Assembly: GCF_037977235.1 (NCBI RefSeq)
Contig: NZ_CP150276.1
Location: 5,704,001-5,768,000, forward strand
Reading direction: 5' to 3'
Length of the DNA: 64,000 nucleotides
Origin: Paenibacillus sp. FSL K6-0276
Lineage (GTDB): Bacteria; Bacillota; Bacilli; Paenibacillales; Paenibacillaceae
Under the pieces are notes generated by a model, which made no database searches, was not told where the DNA came from, and was given only the letters and a program-made list of their open reading frames with translations. Positions 42,596-51,475 of this stretch are shown here, piece by piece (within the stretch, counting starts at the first letter, position 1; each line of letters starts with the position of its first letter). The translations under genes were made by a program, and so were the position numbers.

Positions 42596-43735
42596 TTATT
42601 TACGTATTAAACGGGAAGTCCCACGTAAAGTTGCTAAATCGGGAGCACCGATGCCGAACATCGCTATCTTAAGCTCCAGCTCTACCTGAGCCAGTGCAGC
42701 GTCCAGCGCCTCTTCAGAATCTACTGCCGGCCCTAACAGATTGCGGCCAAATCCTGCTAAATTGGCACCGAGGGCCAATGCTTTCGCCGCATCCACGCCA
42801 TGCTTCAGGCCGCCGCTGCCAATCAAAGCCCCCTTCGGGGAGACTGCGCGTACCTCTGCAATGCAGTCAGCGGTTGGGGTACCCCAGTCTGCGAAAGCCT
42901 CAGCCGCCGCACGCCGTATAGGGTCTATACTACGAAACTTTTCCACCTGACTCCAGGATGTCCCGCCTGCACCCGCCACATCAATAAAAGCCACCCCTGC
43001 ATTATAAAGACGTTCTGCTGCATCACCATCAATGCCCCAGCCAACCTCTTTCACACCTACAGGAACCTCAAGTGCACGGCATACTTTCTCTATTTGCGAT
43101 AGCAAGGACGCAAAGCCAGTGTTCCCTTCCGGTTGAAAGACCTCTTGAAGACCATTGAGATGCAGTACAAGAAACTCTGCACCAGCAATATCCACAGCCC
43201 GGCGACATTCCTCCATTCCGAAACCATAGGATAGCTGTACTGCGCCAATATTAGCAATAATCGGAATATCAGGCGCTTTGTCTCGTACATAAAAGGTTGC
43301 TGTTAGCTCAGAACGCTCCACTGCTGCACGAACAGAACCTACACCCAGCGCCCAACCCCGGCGCTGTGCAGCCTCAGCCAACCGAGCATTAATCGCTCCA
43401 GTAGCTACACTTCCACCTGTCATCGAGCTGATCAGCAGCGGTGTACGCATCTCACGTTCCAGGAACGTAGTCTGCAATGATATATCATCGAAATTCAGCT
43501 CTGGAAGAGCATTATGCCGAAATCGGTAATGTTCAAACCCTGTAGTCACACCGACACCACCAACTTCTTCATTTAGACAAAGGCGTACATGCTCTATTTT
43601 GCGTTCACCTGTCTTTGATGTAGGCAATAAAGACTTCTTGTCAGAAACCTCCATAGCCGGTAGGTCATTGCCATGATCCGCGCCAGACTGCCTATTCGCA
43701 TCATATGGCACGGCCTCTTCTGGCGTATGATTCAT
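42596..43735 (-). CDS. fni: Type 2 isopentenyl-diphosphate delta-isomerase (FMN-dependent)
   Basis: 379 residues. It interconverts IPP and DMAPP using FMN and NADPH. RKIEHVRLCLNEEV, the glycine-rich TPLLISSMTGG, the VKEVGWG and GGTSWSQVE motifs and the FMN phosphate loop IGSGGLKHGVDAAKALALGANLAGFGR are typical. The first about 45 residues (acidic, Asp/Asn-rich) extend beyond most relatives but follow a strong AGGAGG at the ATG, so the extension is probably real. Confidence 0.95.
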   Translation of the reverse strand: MNHTPEEAVPYDANRQSGADHGNDLPAMEVSDKKSLLPTSKTGERKIEHVRLCLNEEVGGVGVTTGFEHYRFRHNALPELNFDDISLQTTFLEREMRTPLLISSMTGGSVATGAINARLAEAAQRRGWALGVGSVRAAVERSELTATFYVRDKAPDIPIIANIGAVQLSYGFGMEECRRAVDIAGAEFLVLHLNGLQEVFQPEGNTGFASLLSQIEKVCRALEVPVGVKEVGWGIDGDAAERLYNAGVAFIDVAGAGGTSWSQVEKFRSIDPIRRAAAEAFADWGTPTADCIAEVRAVSPKGALIGSGGLKHGVDAAKALALGANLAGFGRNLLGPAVDSEEALDAALAQVELELKIAMFGIGAPDLATLRGTSRLIRK

Positions 43736-43923
43736 GCTCCGTTCCTCCTATTCCTAAACTCCATTTATTATAACATATCCCTACAGATGAATTTACAATA
43801 TAAGGTGAGTGAAAATACGAGGGCTGCTTCATTTCTCCCCACTAGGTGTTAATTGGTTGGTACACGCCGGAGCATAATAACTTTAAAGGAAGTGCTCTGC
43901 AATACTTTCAGGAGGAACTTCAG

Positions 43924-44037
43924 ATGAAATCAGATCGTGGACAACCCGTTCAGCCCCAAACGATTCAAGTACATCCTGTTCCGGCTGCAGACCAACTTGG
44001 GCTTTACTACTTTTTAAGCGAGAAAGATAAAACATAA
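43924..44037 (+). CDS. Putative 37-residue protein
   Basis: ATG 43924 follows AGGAGG by 8 nt, an excellent ribosome site on the otherwise empty plus strand. The peptide is Gln/Pro/Val-rich (GQPVQPQTIQVHPVP) and ends YYFLSEKDKT. Its last codons and TAA stop fall inside the half copy of a family A repeat (44016-44071). No membrane segment and no known family recognised. Translation is plausible but unproven. Confidence 0.45.
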   Translation: MKSDRGQPVQPQTIQVHPVPAADQLGLYYFLSEKDKT

Positions 44038-44071
44038 AGTATAGGTGCTAAACTTATACTTTCTTATATTT
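44016..44071. repeat. Family A repeat, right half only
   Basis: AAGCGAGAAAGATAA then AAAGTATAGGTGCTAAACTTATACTTTCTTATATTT, matching the ends of the copies at 14849 and 31245. Module 1 is absent. Confidence 0.75.
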
Positions 44072-44073
44072 CA

Positions 44074-44116
44074 AAAAACCACCGAAGAGAAGGTAACACC
44101 CTCTGCGGTGGTTTAA
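44074..44116 (-). terminator. Terminator of cls
   Basis: AAACCACCG/CGGTGGTTT stem with internal AGAGGG pairing; minus-strand tail TTTTTTG. Confidence 0.85.
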
Positions 44117-44128
44117 TCTATAATGAGG

Positions 44129-45637
44129 TTATAGGAGTGGAGACATTAATCTGGCGGCAGATTCCAGTATACGTACCACCATGCGTTTATTCATAAAGGT
44201 CTCATGCACAATCTGAGTGGTAGACAATAAATCCCGTTCAAAATCAGCAACGATTCGCGTAACACTCTCTGTCTGAAGTAGCAGTGCGTTTACCTCGAAG
44301 TTAAGATGGAAGCTCCGCATGTCCATGTTCGCCGTACCAATGGTCGCTATTTCACCATCCACGATTAACAGCTTGGAGTGTATAAAGCCCTTCTCGTATT
44401 CATAAATTTTCACTCCAGCCTCCAGCAATGCCGGGAAATAGGAGTGCGAAGCCAGAAACGGAATCCATTTATCCGGCTTAGCAGGGAATAACAACCGAAC
44501 GTCTAGACCAGATATAGCCGCTACACGTATAGCAGTCAGGATATCCTCGTCCGGAATAAAGTACGGGCTGGCAATCCATACTGATTTCTCAGCTGAGGTG
44601 ATCATGGAGAAGAATATATTTTTGAGTGCACGGCGTTCATTGTCCGGTCCACTGGCAATGATCTGTACTGCTCCGTCCCCTGTCATAAAGTGTAGCTGTG
44701 GTGTGAGATAATCCTGCTCCAGTATTTTTTCACCCGTAGTATGCATCCAATCTTGTAAGAAAATAATTTGCATCGTCCTTACCGCTTCGCCTCTAACCAA
44801 CATATGGGTGTCTCGCCAGAATCCATAAGTTTTGCTGCGACTTAAGTATTCATCCCCCACATTGAGTCCACCCATGAACCCGACATCGCCGTCGATGACA
44901 ACGATTTTTCGGTGATTCCGATAATTGACCCGGCTAGAGAAAAAGGAGGTGGAATTACCATACGAAGCCACCTGTACTCCAGCTTCAATCATTTCCTTCA
45001 AAAATGCTCTGGAAAGTTGAAAGCTACCTACGGCATCATACATAAATCGAACAGACACACCCGCACGCGCCTTCGCGATCAAAATCTGTTGAATACGCGT
45101 TCCAATGTGATCCGCACGGAAGATGTAATACTCCATATGAATATGGTGCTTAGCTTGTCGCAGCTCTAGCAGTAATGTCCCAAACGTCTCTTCACCATTG
45201 GTGAGTATACGCGTTTCTGAAGCAAAGGAAATAGGAGTACGCGCTAAAGTCTTGGATAATAACAGTAGCTTTTGGCGTGAGGGGTCAAAGACTGACCAAT
45301 CTTGATGCGTACGCAAAGCGTCATTCTCAATCCGCTCATAGGCCATGAGATCTCGTTGTGCTTTTTTATCATATTTGCGACGTTTAAACACATTCTGTCC
45401 AAATAGAAAATAGAAGACCAGGCCGAGCACCGGGATCAACGCAAGCAAAAGAATCCATGACATCGTTGTAGAAGGATTACGGTTCTCCATAAAGATAGCC
45501 AAGCTAATCGAAATGACTGTCAGTGTGGAGAAAATACTAATAATCGTTCCGGCAGTACTCCCAAAAATACCAAAACCAAAATAATAAAATGCTATGAAAG
45601 CCCCAATGATAATTATAGATTGAAGTCCTCTTCTCAT
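44129..45637 (-). CDS. cls: Cardiolipin synthase (phospholipase D family)
   Basis: 502 residues. Two N-terminal transmembrane helices are followed by two HKD motifs: NHRKIVVIDGDVGFMGG (about 242-258) and HSKLLIVDGEIATIGTANMD (about 420-440). Two phosphatidylglycerol molecules are joined into cardiolipin at the membrane. The gene has AGGTAGG before the ATG and its own terminator. Paralogues are common; which B. subtilis Cls protein it matches is not decided. Confidence 0.94.
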   Translation of the reverse strand: MRRGLQSIIIIGAFIAFYYFGFGIFGSTAGTIISIFSTLTVISISLAIFMENRNPSTTMSWILLLALIPVLGLVFYFLFGQNVFKRRKYDKKAQRDLMAYERIENDALRTHQDWSVFDPSRQKLLLLSKTLARTPISFASETRILTNGEETFGTLLLELRQAKHHIHMEYYIFRADHIGTRIQQILIAKARAGVSVRFMYDAVGSFQLSRAFLKEMIEAGVQVASYGNSTSFFSSRVNYRNHRKIVVIDGDVGFMGGLNVGDEYLSRSKTYGFWRDTHMLVRGEAVRTMQIIFLQDWMHTTGEKILEQDYLTPQLHFMTGDGAVQIIASGPDNERRALKNIFFSMITSAEKSVWIASPYFIPDEDILTAIRVAAISGLDVRLLFPAKPDKWIPFLASHSYFPALLEAGVKIYEYEKGFIHSKLLIVDGEIATIGTANMDMRSFHLNFEVNALLLQTESVTRIVADFERDLLSTTQIVHETFMNKRMVVRILESAARLMSPLL

Positions 45638-45775
45638 ATTGTACCTACCTTCTTATTCATACGAGCAACACCAAAATGACACATTTATATATTACATGAA
45701 GAACCTATTTCTTCCTAGACAATTACTGTGTAAAAGTTCATTTACGACAAAACTGTAATCCTTCTGTTCTAAAAT

Positions 45776-45804
45776 TTGTAATGACAGGATGTATCGAATA
45801 TAAT
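45776..45804 (+). promoter_or_regulatory. Sigma-A promoter of the TetR-RND unit
   Basis: TTGTAA (45776-45781), 17-nt spacer, consensus TATAAT (45799-45804), 60 nt before the TetR start. Confidence 0.65.
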
Positions 45805-45808
45805 TATT

Positions 45809-45824
45809 TTGACCAATTAGTCAA
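45809..45824. promoter_or_regulatory. Candidate TetR operator
   Basis: Inverted repeat TTGAC-CAATTA-GTCAA begins 5 nt after the -10 box, over the expected transcription start: the ideal place for autorepression by the adjacent regulator. Confidence 0.6.
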
Positions 45825-45863
45825 TTATAGAACTTGATAGTCAGAAAGGAGGTTATCCCCCCA

Positions 45864-46781
45864 ATGAGTGATAAAACTGTGGATAAGCAGGAACAGATTA
45901 TTAAGATCGCCATGCAGTTATTCGCTGTGAAAGGCTCCTCTTCCACGTCCATGCAAGAGATCGCCGAATTATGCGGAATTTCGAAGGGAAGCTTGTATCT
46001 AGTATTCAAATCGAAAGAAGAGCTGGAACGCAGTATTTTCCTCTATTGTTACCGAATGATTCGTGATCCCTTATTACGTGAAGAACAAGAAACCCAAAGA
46101 TCACCGCGTGAGAAGCTTAGAAATCAAATAGAAATTCTACTGAGTCATGTGTACGAATTGCGTGAGTTCTTACAGCGTCAAATTCAGGAAGTTGCCGGAA
46201 AAGGATTTGATACTGAAGTACCGGAATGGCTGCGTAGAAACAACGCTTCCTTCTTACGCTGGTTTCAGGTGAAGATGGAGACCCTTTATGGAAAAGACAT
46301 CGTTCCCTATACCGGAGATTTATGTATTGTAGGACATGGACTGATCAAATCATATATTGCGGTTATTTTTCGTCAGGATACCCATTTGTCCCTTGCCGTT
46401 ATGGCTGATCATCTTATGAATTTATTGGATATTATTGTTTCTGGTCTTCTAACAAGTAAGCAGGCTCCACTCATCAACTCCACTATTTTAGCAAGCTGGA
46501 TGGAGGAGAATGAAGAGAACAAACGAAAAAATCCACTAATGCTCATTAAGGAAATGAAGACTGTGATCAGTAAATTAAATAGTATAGAACCCGACGAGAC
46601 AGCCGATTTGCTGGAATCACTCAGCATTCTAGAAGGCGAAGTTCTCTTACCTCACCCACGAAAAGCGATCATACAGGGGATGCTGTCCAACCTCCAAGCC
46701 TGCTCAGAGCTCACTATGGAATTGGAAGAATTGAGGAAGCTAGTTACTTCTGTGTCACATCATTCATGCGTATTTCGTTAA
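45864..46781 (+). CDS. TetR/AcrR family regulator
   Basis: 305 residues from ATG 45864 (AAAGGAGG 11 nt upstream), long for the family. The N-terminal HTH domain (QIIKIAMQLFAVKGSSSTSMQEIAELCGISKGSLYLVF pattern, roughly residues 10-48) is typical. The long C-terminal ligand domain ends in a Glu/Leu-rich helix. It lies 115 nt upstream of a codirectional RND exporter and a palindrome overlaps its promoter, so it probably represses both genes until an inducer binds. B. subtilis has a similar pair, yerO-swrC. Confidence 0.88.
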   Translation: MSDKTVDKQEQIIKIAMQLFAVKGSSSTSMQEIAELCGISKGSLYLVFKSKEELERSIFLYCYRMIRDPLLREEQETQRSPREKLRNQIEILLSHVYELREFLQRQIQEVAGKGFDTEVPEWLRRNNASFLRWFQVKMETLYGKDIVPYTGDLCIVGHGLIKSYIAVIFRQDTHLSLAVMADHLMNLLDIIVSGLLTSKQAPLINSTILASWMEENEENKRKNPLMLIKEMKTVISKLNSIEPDETADLLESLSILEGEVLLPHPRKAIIQGMLSNLQACSELTMELEELRKLVTSVSHHSCVFR

Positions 46782-46896
46782 TTGGCTCTACAAAGAGTTC
46801 GGGAGAGAGAAGAACATGGATAGTGAGTATTATAAATTTTCAAAATGGCGCCCTATTTCATAAAGAAAAGGCCCGAGAGGAGCAGAAACAAAACTT

Positions 46897-49800
46897 ATGA
46901 AAAGCTTAATTAATTTCTCGCTCAGGAACAAATTTGCGATTTGGCTTCTGACGATAATTATTGTATTTGCTGGTTTGTATAGCGGGCTAACGATGAAGCA
47001 AGAAACCTTGCCTAATATTAGTATACCTTATCTTAGCGTTACAACCATTTATCCGGGGGCTGCACCAGAAGGTGTCGTAAATGATGTCAGCAAACCCTTA
47101 GAGCAGAAGCTACGCAATGTGGATGGTGTAAAAACGATCACCTCCACTTCTCTGGAGAATGCCTCCAGTATCCAGATCGAGTTCGATTATGGTACGAATC
47201 TCGATAATGCAACAGCAGCAGTTCGTGAGGCGCTAAATGAAGTCTCTCTGCCAGACAATGTGCAGAAGCCATCCATTTCCCGCTTTAGCCTTAGCTCAAT
47301 GCCAGTCGTTTCCCTCAGTTTATCCAATGGGGATTCAGAGGATCTTGAGGAACTGACCCGTATTGCCGAGAACGATATTCGCCCTGCCCTAGAGGATGTT
47401 GAGGGTGTTGCTTCTATACAAATTTCTGGACAATACGTCAAGGAAGTTTCGCTTAAGTTCAATCAAGATAAGCTTAAACAATACGGACTGACCGAAGATA
47501 CGGTTAAAGGTATTATTCAGGGATCTTCCCTCCGTGTTCCACTAGGACTGTTCGAGATGGACAAAGCTCAAAAGGCAGTTGTTGTGGATGGCAACATCAC
47601 TACCGTTGAGGATCTTAAAAATGTAACCATTCCAGTTATGCCAACTGGTGCTACGGGCGCTGCCGGCGCTGGTGCTTCTGGAGCTGGTGCTGGTACTGCC
47701 GGAGCTGGAGCCGGAAGTGCTGCTGGTGCAGGTGCCGCTGGCGGAGCTACAAATATGGGACTGCCGACCGTGAAGCTGGGAGAGCTTGCCACGATTGAGG
47801 TTGTTGGGAATTCTGAATCTATCTCCCGTACTAATGGTAAAGAATCGATAGGTATCCAGATTGTCAAAGCCAACGATGCCAACACTGTTGATGTCGTAAA
47901 TGGTGTTAAGGACAAAACTGAAGAATTAAAAGCACAATATAAAGGCATTGACCTTACCGTTCTGCTTGACCAAGGTAAGCCGATTGAGGACTCTGTAAAT
48001 ACAATGTTGTCCAAAGCGGTATTCGGTGCTCTTTTCGCAGTAATCATCATTTTGGTCTTCCTGCGGAATATTCGTTCGACAATCATTTCTATCATCTCTA
48101 TTCCATTATCATTGCTGATCGCAGTGCTATGTCTGCGTCAAATGGACATCACGCTTAATATGATGACCCTTGGAGCGATGACCGTTGCCATCGGGCGGGT
48201 AGTCGATGACTCGATTGTAGTCATAGAGAACATATACCGACGGCTCTCCTTATCCGGCGAGAAACTAAAAGGCCGGGAATTAATCAGTGCAGCCACACGT
48301 GAAATGTTCGTACCGATCATGTCATCTACAATTGTAACCATCGCGGTGTTCTTACCGCTTGCTTTGGTTAGTGGTATGGTTGGCGAGCTGTTCTTGCCTT
48401 TCGCTTTAACCATGGTCTTCGCCCTGCTCGCTTCATTGGTAGTTGCGATTACCCTAGTTCCTGCAATGGCTCACTCACTGTTCCGCAATGGATTGAAGGG
48501 TAAGAAAACCCACAGCGAGAAACCAGACAAGCTAGCTACTGGTTATCAAAAGATTCTGAACTGGTGTCTTTCTCATAAACTGGTTACGTTTGGAGTTGCT
48601 GTTCTCCTCCTTGCGGGCAGCTTGTTCTTGATCAAGCCTATTGGCGTTAGCTTTATGCCTTCCCAAGAGGATAAAACGGTTATGCTAACTTACTCACCGA
48701 AGGCTGGGCAAAGAACTGAAGAAGTTCAAGAGCAAGGCCTGAAAGCTGAGAAATACATTCTAGCGCAGCAGCATGTAGATAAAATGCAATATTCCATCGG
48801 CGGAGGCGGTCCGATGGGTATGGGCGGATCCAGCAACTCAGGACTCTTTTTCATCGTTTATGATAGTAAGACTCCTGATTTTGAAAACGTAAAAGAAAAG
48901 TTGATCGAAGGCTTAACCGCAGAAGTCCCAGATGGTGTTTGGGGTGATATGTCCGCCATGATGAGCGGAGGTATGGGTGGAAGCACTCTAACCGTGAATG
49001 TATTCGGAGACGATCTAGATCAAATTAAACCGGTCGCGGATGAGATCGCCAAAATCGTACAGGCTGACACCACTAATTTCAAAGATGGAGAAACAAGTCT
49101 TAAAGAAGCTTACGATCAATATACGATTGTAGCGGATCAAGAGAAGCTTAGCTCCCTCGGACTTACAGCGGGACAAATTGCAATGAAGCTGAGTCCTGCA
49201 GGCACACGTCCAGTACTCACTGAAGTAGAAATGGACGGCAAGAACTACAAAGTCTATATCGAAACAGATAAAGAAACGTATAAGAGTATTAAAGAAATGG
49301 AAGAAGCTACATTGACTTCTCCACTGGGCATCCAAGTGCCAATCGGGCAAGTCGCTAAAATTGAAAATGGCTCTTCCCCTGACTCGATTACTCGGATGGA
49401 CGGTAAAATGAAGGTGGATGTCACTGCCGAGATTATTTCAAGTGACGTCAATAGTGCTTCAAACAGCGTGAAGGAAAAAGTAGATGCTATGGAATTACCT
49501 GATGGCGTAACGGTTAGCTTCGGCGGTGTAACCGAGCAAATCAATGATACGTTTGGTCAATTAGGAATTGCTATGGCGGCCGCTATTGCCATCGTATACT
49601 TCGTGCTAGTGGTTACATTTGGCGGTGGATTAGCTCCATTTGCTATCCTGTTCTCACTTCCTTTCACAATTATCGGGGTACTCGTTGCCCTTCTGATCGC
49701 TGGGGAAACCTTAAACGTCTCCTCCCTCATGGGTGCGCTGATGTTGATTGGTATCGTAGTAACGAATGCGATTGTCCTCATCGACCGCGTTATTCATAAG

Positions 49801-50064
49801 GAAAAAGAAGGACTCACCACGCGTCAAGCCTTGCTTGAAGCAGGCGGCACACGCTTACGTCCAATCCTAATGACTGCACTTGCAACGATTGGTGCATTGC
49901 TGCCACTGGTTACTGGACTTGAGAACAGTGCAGGAATTATCTCCAGAGGTCTCGGCGTAACCGTAATCGGCGGTTTGATCAGCTCCACGCTACTGACACT
50001 TGTAGTAGTGCCAGTCGTGTATGAGTTCCTAATGAAATTCCGCAGCAAAAAGGTAATTGATTAG
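46897..50064 (+). CDS. RND-family efflux pump (SwrC/AcrB-like)
   Basis: 1055 residues: twelve transmembrane helices in the pattern 1+5, then 1+5, with two large extracytoplasmic loops. VAIGRVVDDSIVVIENIYRR carries the proton-relay Asp pair in helix 4. The N-terminal RNKFAIWLLTIIIVFAGLY and repeated gene-duplication structure fit the HAE1/SwrC group, which exports surfactin-like lipopeptides or drugs. GAGAGGAG precedes the ATG. A Gly/Ala-rich stretch of about 38 residues (47641-47756) interrupts the first extracytoplasmic loop. The C-terminus RSKKVID is short. Substrate is unknown. Confidence 0.92.
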   Translation: MKSLINFSLRNKFAIWLLTIIIVFAGLYSGLTMKQETLPNISIPYLSVTTIYPGAAPEGVVNDVSKPLEQKLRNVDGVKTITSTSLENASSIQIEFDYGTNLDNATAAVREALNEVSLPDNVQKPSISRFSLSSMPVVSLSLSNGDSEDLEELTRIAENDIRPALEDVEGVASIQISGQYVKEVSLKFNQDKLKQYGLTEDTVKGIIQGSSLRVPLGLFEMDKAQKAVVVDGNITTVEDLKNVTIPVMPTGATGAAGAGASGAGAGTAGAGAGSAAGAGAAGGATNMGLPTVKLGELATIEVVGNSESISRTNGKESIGIQIVKANDANTVDVVNGVKDKTEELKAQYKGIDLTVLLDQGKPIEDSVNTMLSKAVFGALFAVIIILVFLRNIRSTIISIISIPLSLLIAVLCLRQMDITLNMMTLGAMTVAIGRVVDDSIVVIENIYRRLSLSGEKLKGRELISAATREMFVPIMSSTIVTIAVFLPLALVSGMVGELFLPFALTMVFALLASLVVAITLVPAMAHSLFRNGLKGKKTHSEKPDKLATGYQKILNWCLSHKLVTFGVAVLLLAGSLFLIKPIGVSFMPSQEDKTVMLTYSPKAGQRTEEVQEQGLKAEKYILAQQHVDKMQYSIGGGGPMGMGGSSNSGLFFIVYDSKTPDFENVKEKLIEGLTAEVPDGVWGDMSAMMSGGMGGSTLTVNVFGDDLDQIKPVADEIAKIVQADTTNFKDGETSLKEAYDQYTIVADQEKLSSLGLTAGQIAMKLSPAGTRPVLTEVEMDGKNYKVYIETDKETYKSIKEMEEATLTSPLGIQVPIGQVAKIENGSSPDSITRMDGKMKVDVTAEIISSDVNSASNSVKEKVDAMELPDGVTVSFGGVTEQINDTFGQLGIAMAAAIAIVYFVLVVTFGGGLAPFAILFSLPFTIIGVLVALLIAGETLNVSSLMGALMLIGIVVTNAIVLIDRVIHKEKEGLTTRQALLEAGGTRLRPILMTALATIGALLPLVTGLENSAGIISRGLGVTVIGGLISSTLLTLVVVPVVYEFLMKFRSKKVID

Positions 50065-50099
50065 AATACTTGATGCGAATCAAGTAAGCATGCTTAATC

Positions 50100-50152
50100 A
50101 AGAAGCTGTCTCAAAAGTAGTGAATGCTACTTATGGGGCAGCTTCTTTTTTA
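50100..50152 (+). terminator. Terminator of the RND gene
   Basis: AAGAAGCTG...AGTAG pairs with CTACT...CAGCTTCTT, followed by a run of T. Confidence 0.85.
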
Positions 50153-50324
50153 TGGTATGGGCAAAGTAACGGGGGCTACTTAACCATTAAACTTTTTTGG
50201 TTGGGTGATGGGCGGTTGGACGATGGGTGATTTGCGATGGGCGAATTTGCGACTTCACTCAGGTCTTCATTTATTTGCTCCACTTGGACCTCCATTTAAA
50301 TCGCTATTTACACTTCCACAGCAC

Positions 50325-50355
50325 GAAAAACCCGACCTAATTTATAGGCCGGGCT
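50325..50355 (-). terminator. Terminator of the TorD-like gene
   Basis: AGCCCGGCCT pairs with AGGTCGGGT; minus-strand tail TTTTTCG. Between it and 50152 lie short GATGGG(C/T)G-type direct repeats (50200-50260) and no gene. Confidence 0.8.
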
Positions 50356-50374
50356 CTGTATTATTATAGTGTTC

Positions 50375-51067
50375 TTATACCATTGCTGCTGCACTGCTCT
50401 CCAGCGAAGCTCTCCAGGAACGCAGCATTTGCAGATCGAGGGGTAGAAACTCAGCGAGCATATGGGAAAGTCCCAAATACAACGTACTATTCGTTGCTGC
50501 ATTTAACTTCTCGCAGAACTGTGGAGTCCATTGCAGTAAATGATCTTCCAAAAAGGCTACCTGAATATCAAGCAGATCCATTGCACTTCTAATTGAGAAG
50601 CTGTTGTACAACATACGCTCATGCATTACTGCCATAAACTCCAGCTCAATAGCAATATGATCATCAGCTTCACCATTACATTTGTTAAATACAATTCCTG
50701 CGGAAGTATACACATCAGCAAGCACGTTGCAGAAATCTTCAGAACGACCCAGAATAGCAGCTTCACGTAATTTAAAAGAGCTTACTGTTTGCTCGTGCAT
50801 AAGCCGTTTATACTCTTGGCTCTCTTTCTCGCATATATGCAGTAGCTTATTCGGTTCCTGACTCAGATAGCGCTTCAGTTCCCATCCGCCTTCCGTCATC
50901 TCTGCAGCAACACTCATCTTACGATTACGGCTCCACTGAGCCACAAGTGAGAGTGATGGTTTTCTACCCAAAAAATCCACTAAAAGCTGATATATTAATC
51001 CCCGACTTTCCAACCAATGGCTAAATGCCTCCGGCACGGCGAGCGATGGAACAGTTTGCATAGTCAT
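50375..51067 (-). CDS. TorD/DmsD-family molybdoenzyme chaperone
   Basis: 230 residues from ATG 51067 (AGGAGG 9 nt upstream; the frame opens at 51085). All-helical, with the N-terminal GLIYQLLVDFLGRKPSLSLVAQW and the C-terminal LDIQVAFLEDHLLQWTPQFCEKL pattern. This EDHLLQWTPQF resembles the ExDHLPxxLEF-like motif of TorD/DmsD/NarJ proteins, which hold molybdopterin oxidoreductases before cofactor insertion. It is divergent from moaA, and an oxidoreductase remnant lies at 62.9 kb. Confidence 0.8.
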   Translation of the reverse strand: MTMQTVPSLAVPEAFSHWLESRGLIYQLLVDFLGRKPSLSLVAQWSRNRKMSVAAEMTEGGWELKRYLSQEPNKLLHICEKESQEYKRLMHEQTVSSFKLREAAILGRSEDFCNVLADVYTSAGIVFNKCNGEADDHIAIELEFMAVMHERMLYNSFSIRSAMDLLDIQVAFLEDHLLQWTPQFCEKLNAATNSTLYLGLSHMLAEFLPLDLQMLRSWRASLESSAAAMV

Positions 51068-51475
51068 TTTGCAAATCCTCCTCAATGGGTTTCCCGTTCA
51101 CACACCGTCACATGATCGAGTGTAATTTCGGTATCCTTTTTTCGCAAAAGTGAATATAAAAGTAATCCGCACCTAGATTATATCGGATATTTAAAACGCT
51201 TTCCGTGAGCATTCTATGACTAATCACATCATTTGTCGTACTTTTGTCACATTTTCGCAAGGCTATTTCGGCTTTATCATTCTATTTAGTTTGTCCATTA
51301 TTATGCAATAAAATCACAACCCTCCTTTTTAAAATAGAGGGTTTCAACCCGTACAACAGTTTGCTCATTGACGTACCCGCGAGCGATCTTTAAAATTCTA
51401 AACAAGTATAAACACCTGCGCTTCCTTTTAAGGAGGGAAGCATTCAAAACACCAACATATGAAGGGAGCAACGCT
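51068..51475. other. Divergent torD-like/moaA control region
   Basis: No gene. It holds a consensus TATAAT on the minus strand (51182-51177), the moaA promoter (51368-51396), a CCCTC/GAGGG hairpin near 51322-51340 and a GCTTCC/GGAAGC hairpin enclosing AAGGAGGG (51419-51440) in the moaA leader. I see no clear FNR or Moco-riboswitch pattern. Confidence 0.6.
51368..51396 (+). promoter_or_regulatory. Sigma-A promoter of moaA
   Basis: TTGACG (51368-51373), a 17-nt spacer and TAAAAT (51391-51396). Because the promoter lies within the upstream open frame, it also excludes translation from 51368. Confidence 0.7.

Noticed and set aside
50195..50265. Short GATGGGCG-like direct repeats
   Set aside because: Too short and irregular to call a repeat array; probably slipped-strand noise.
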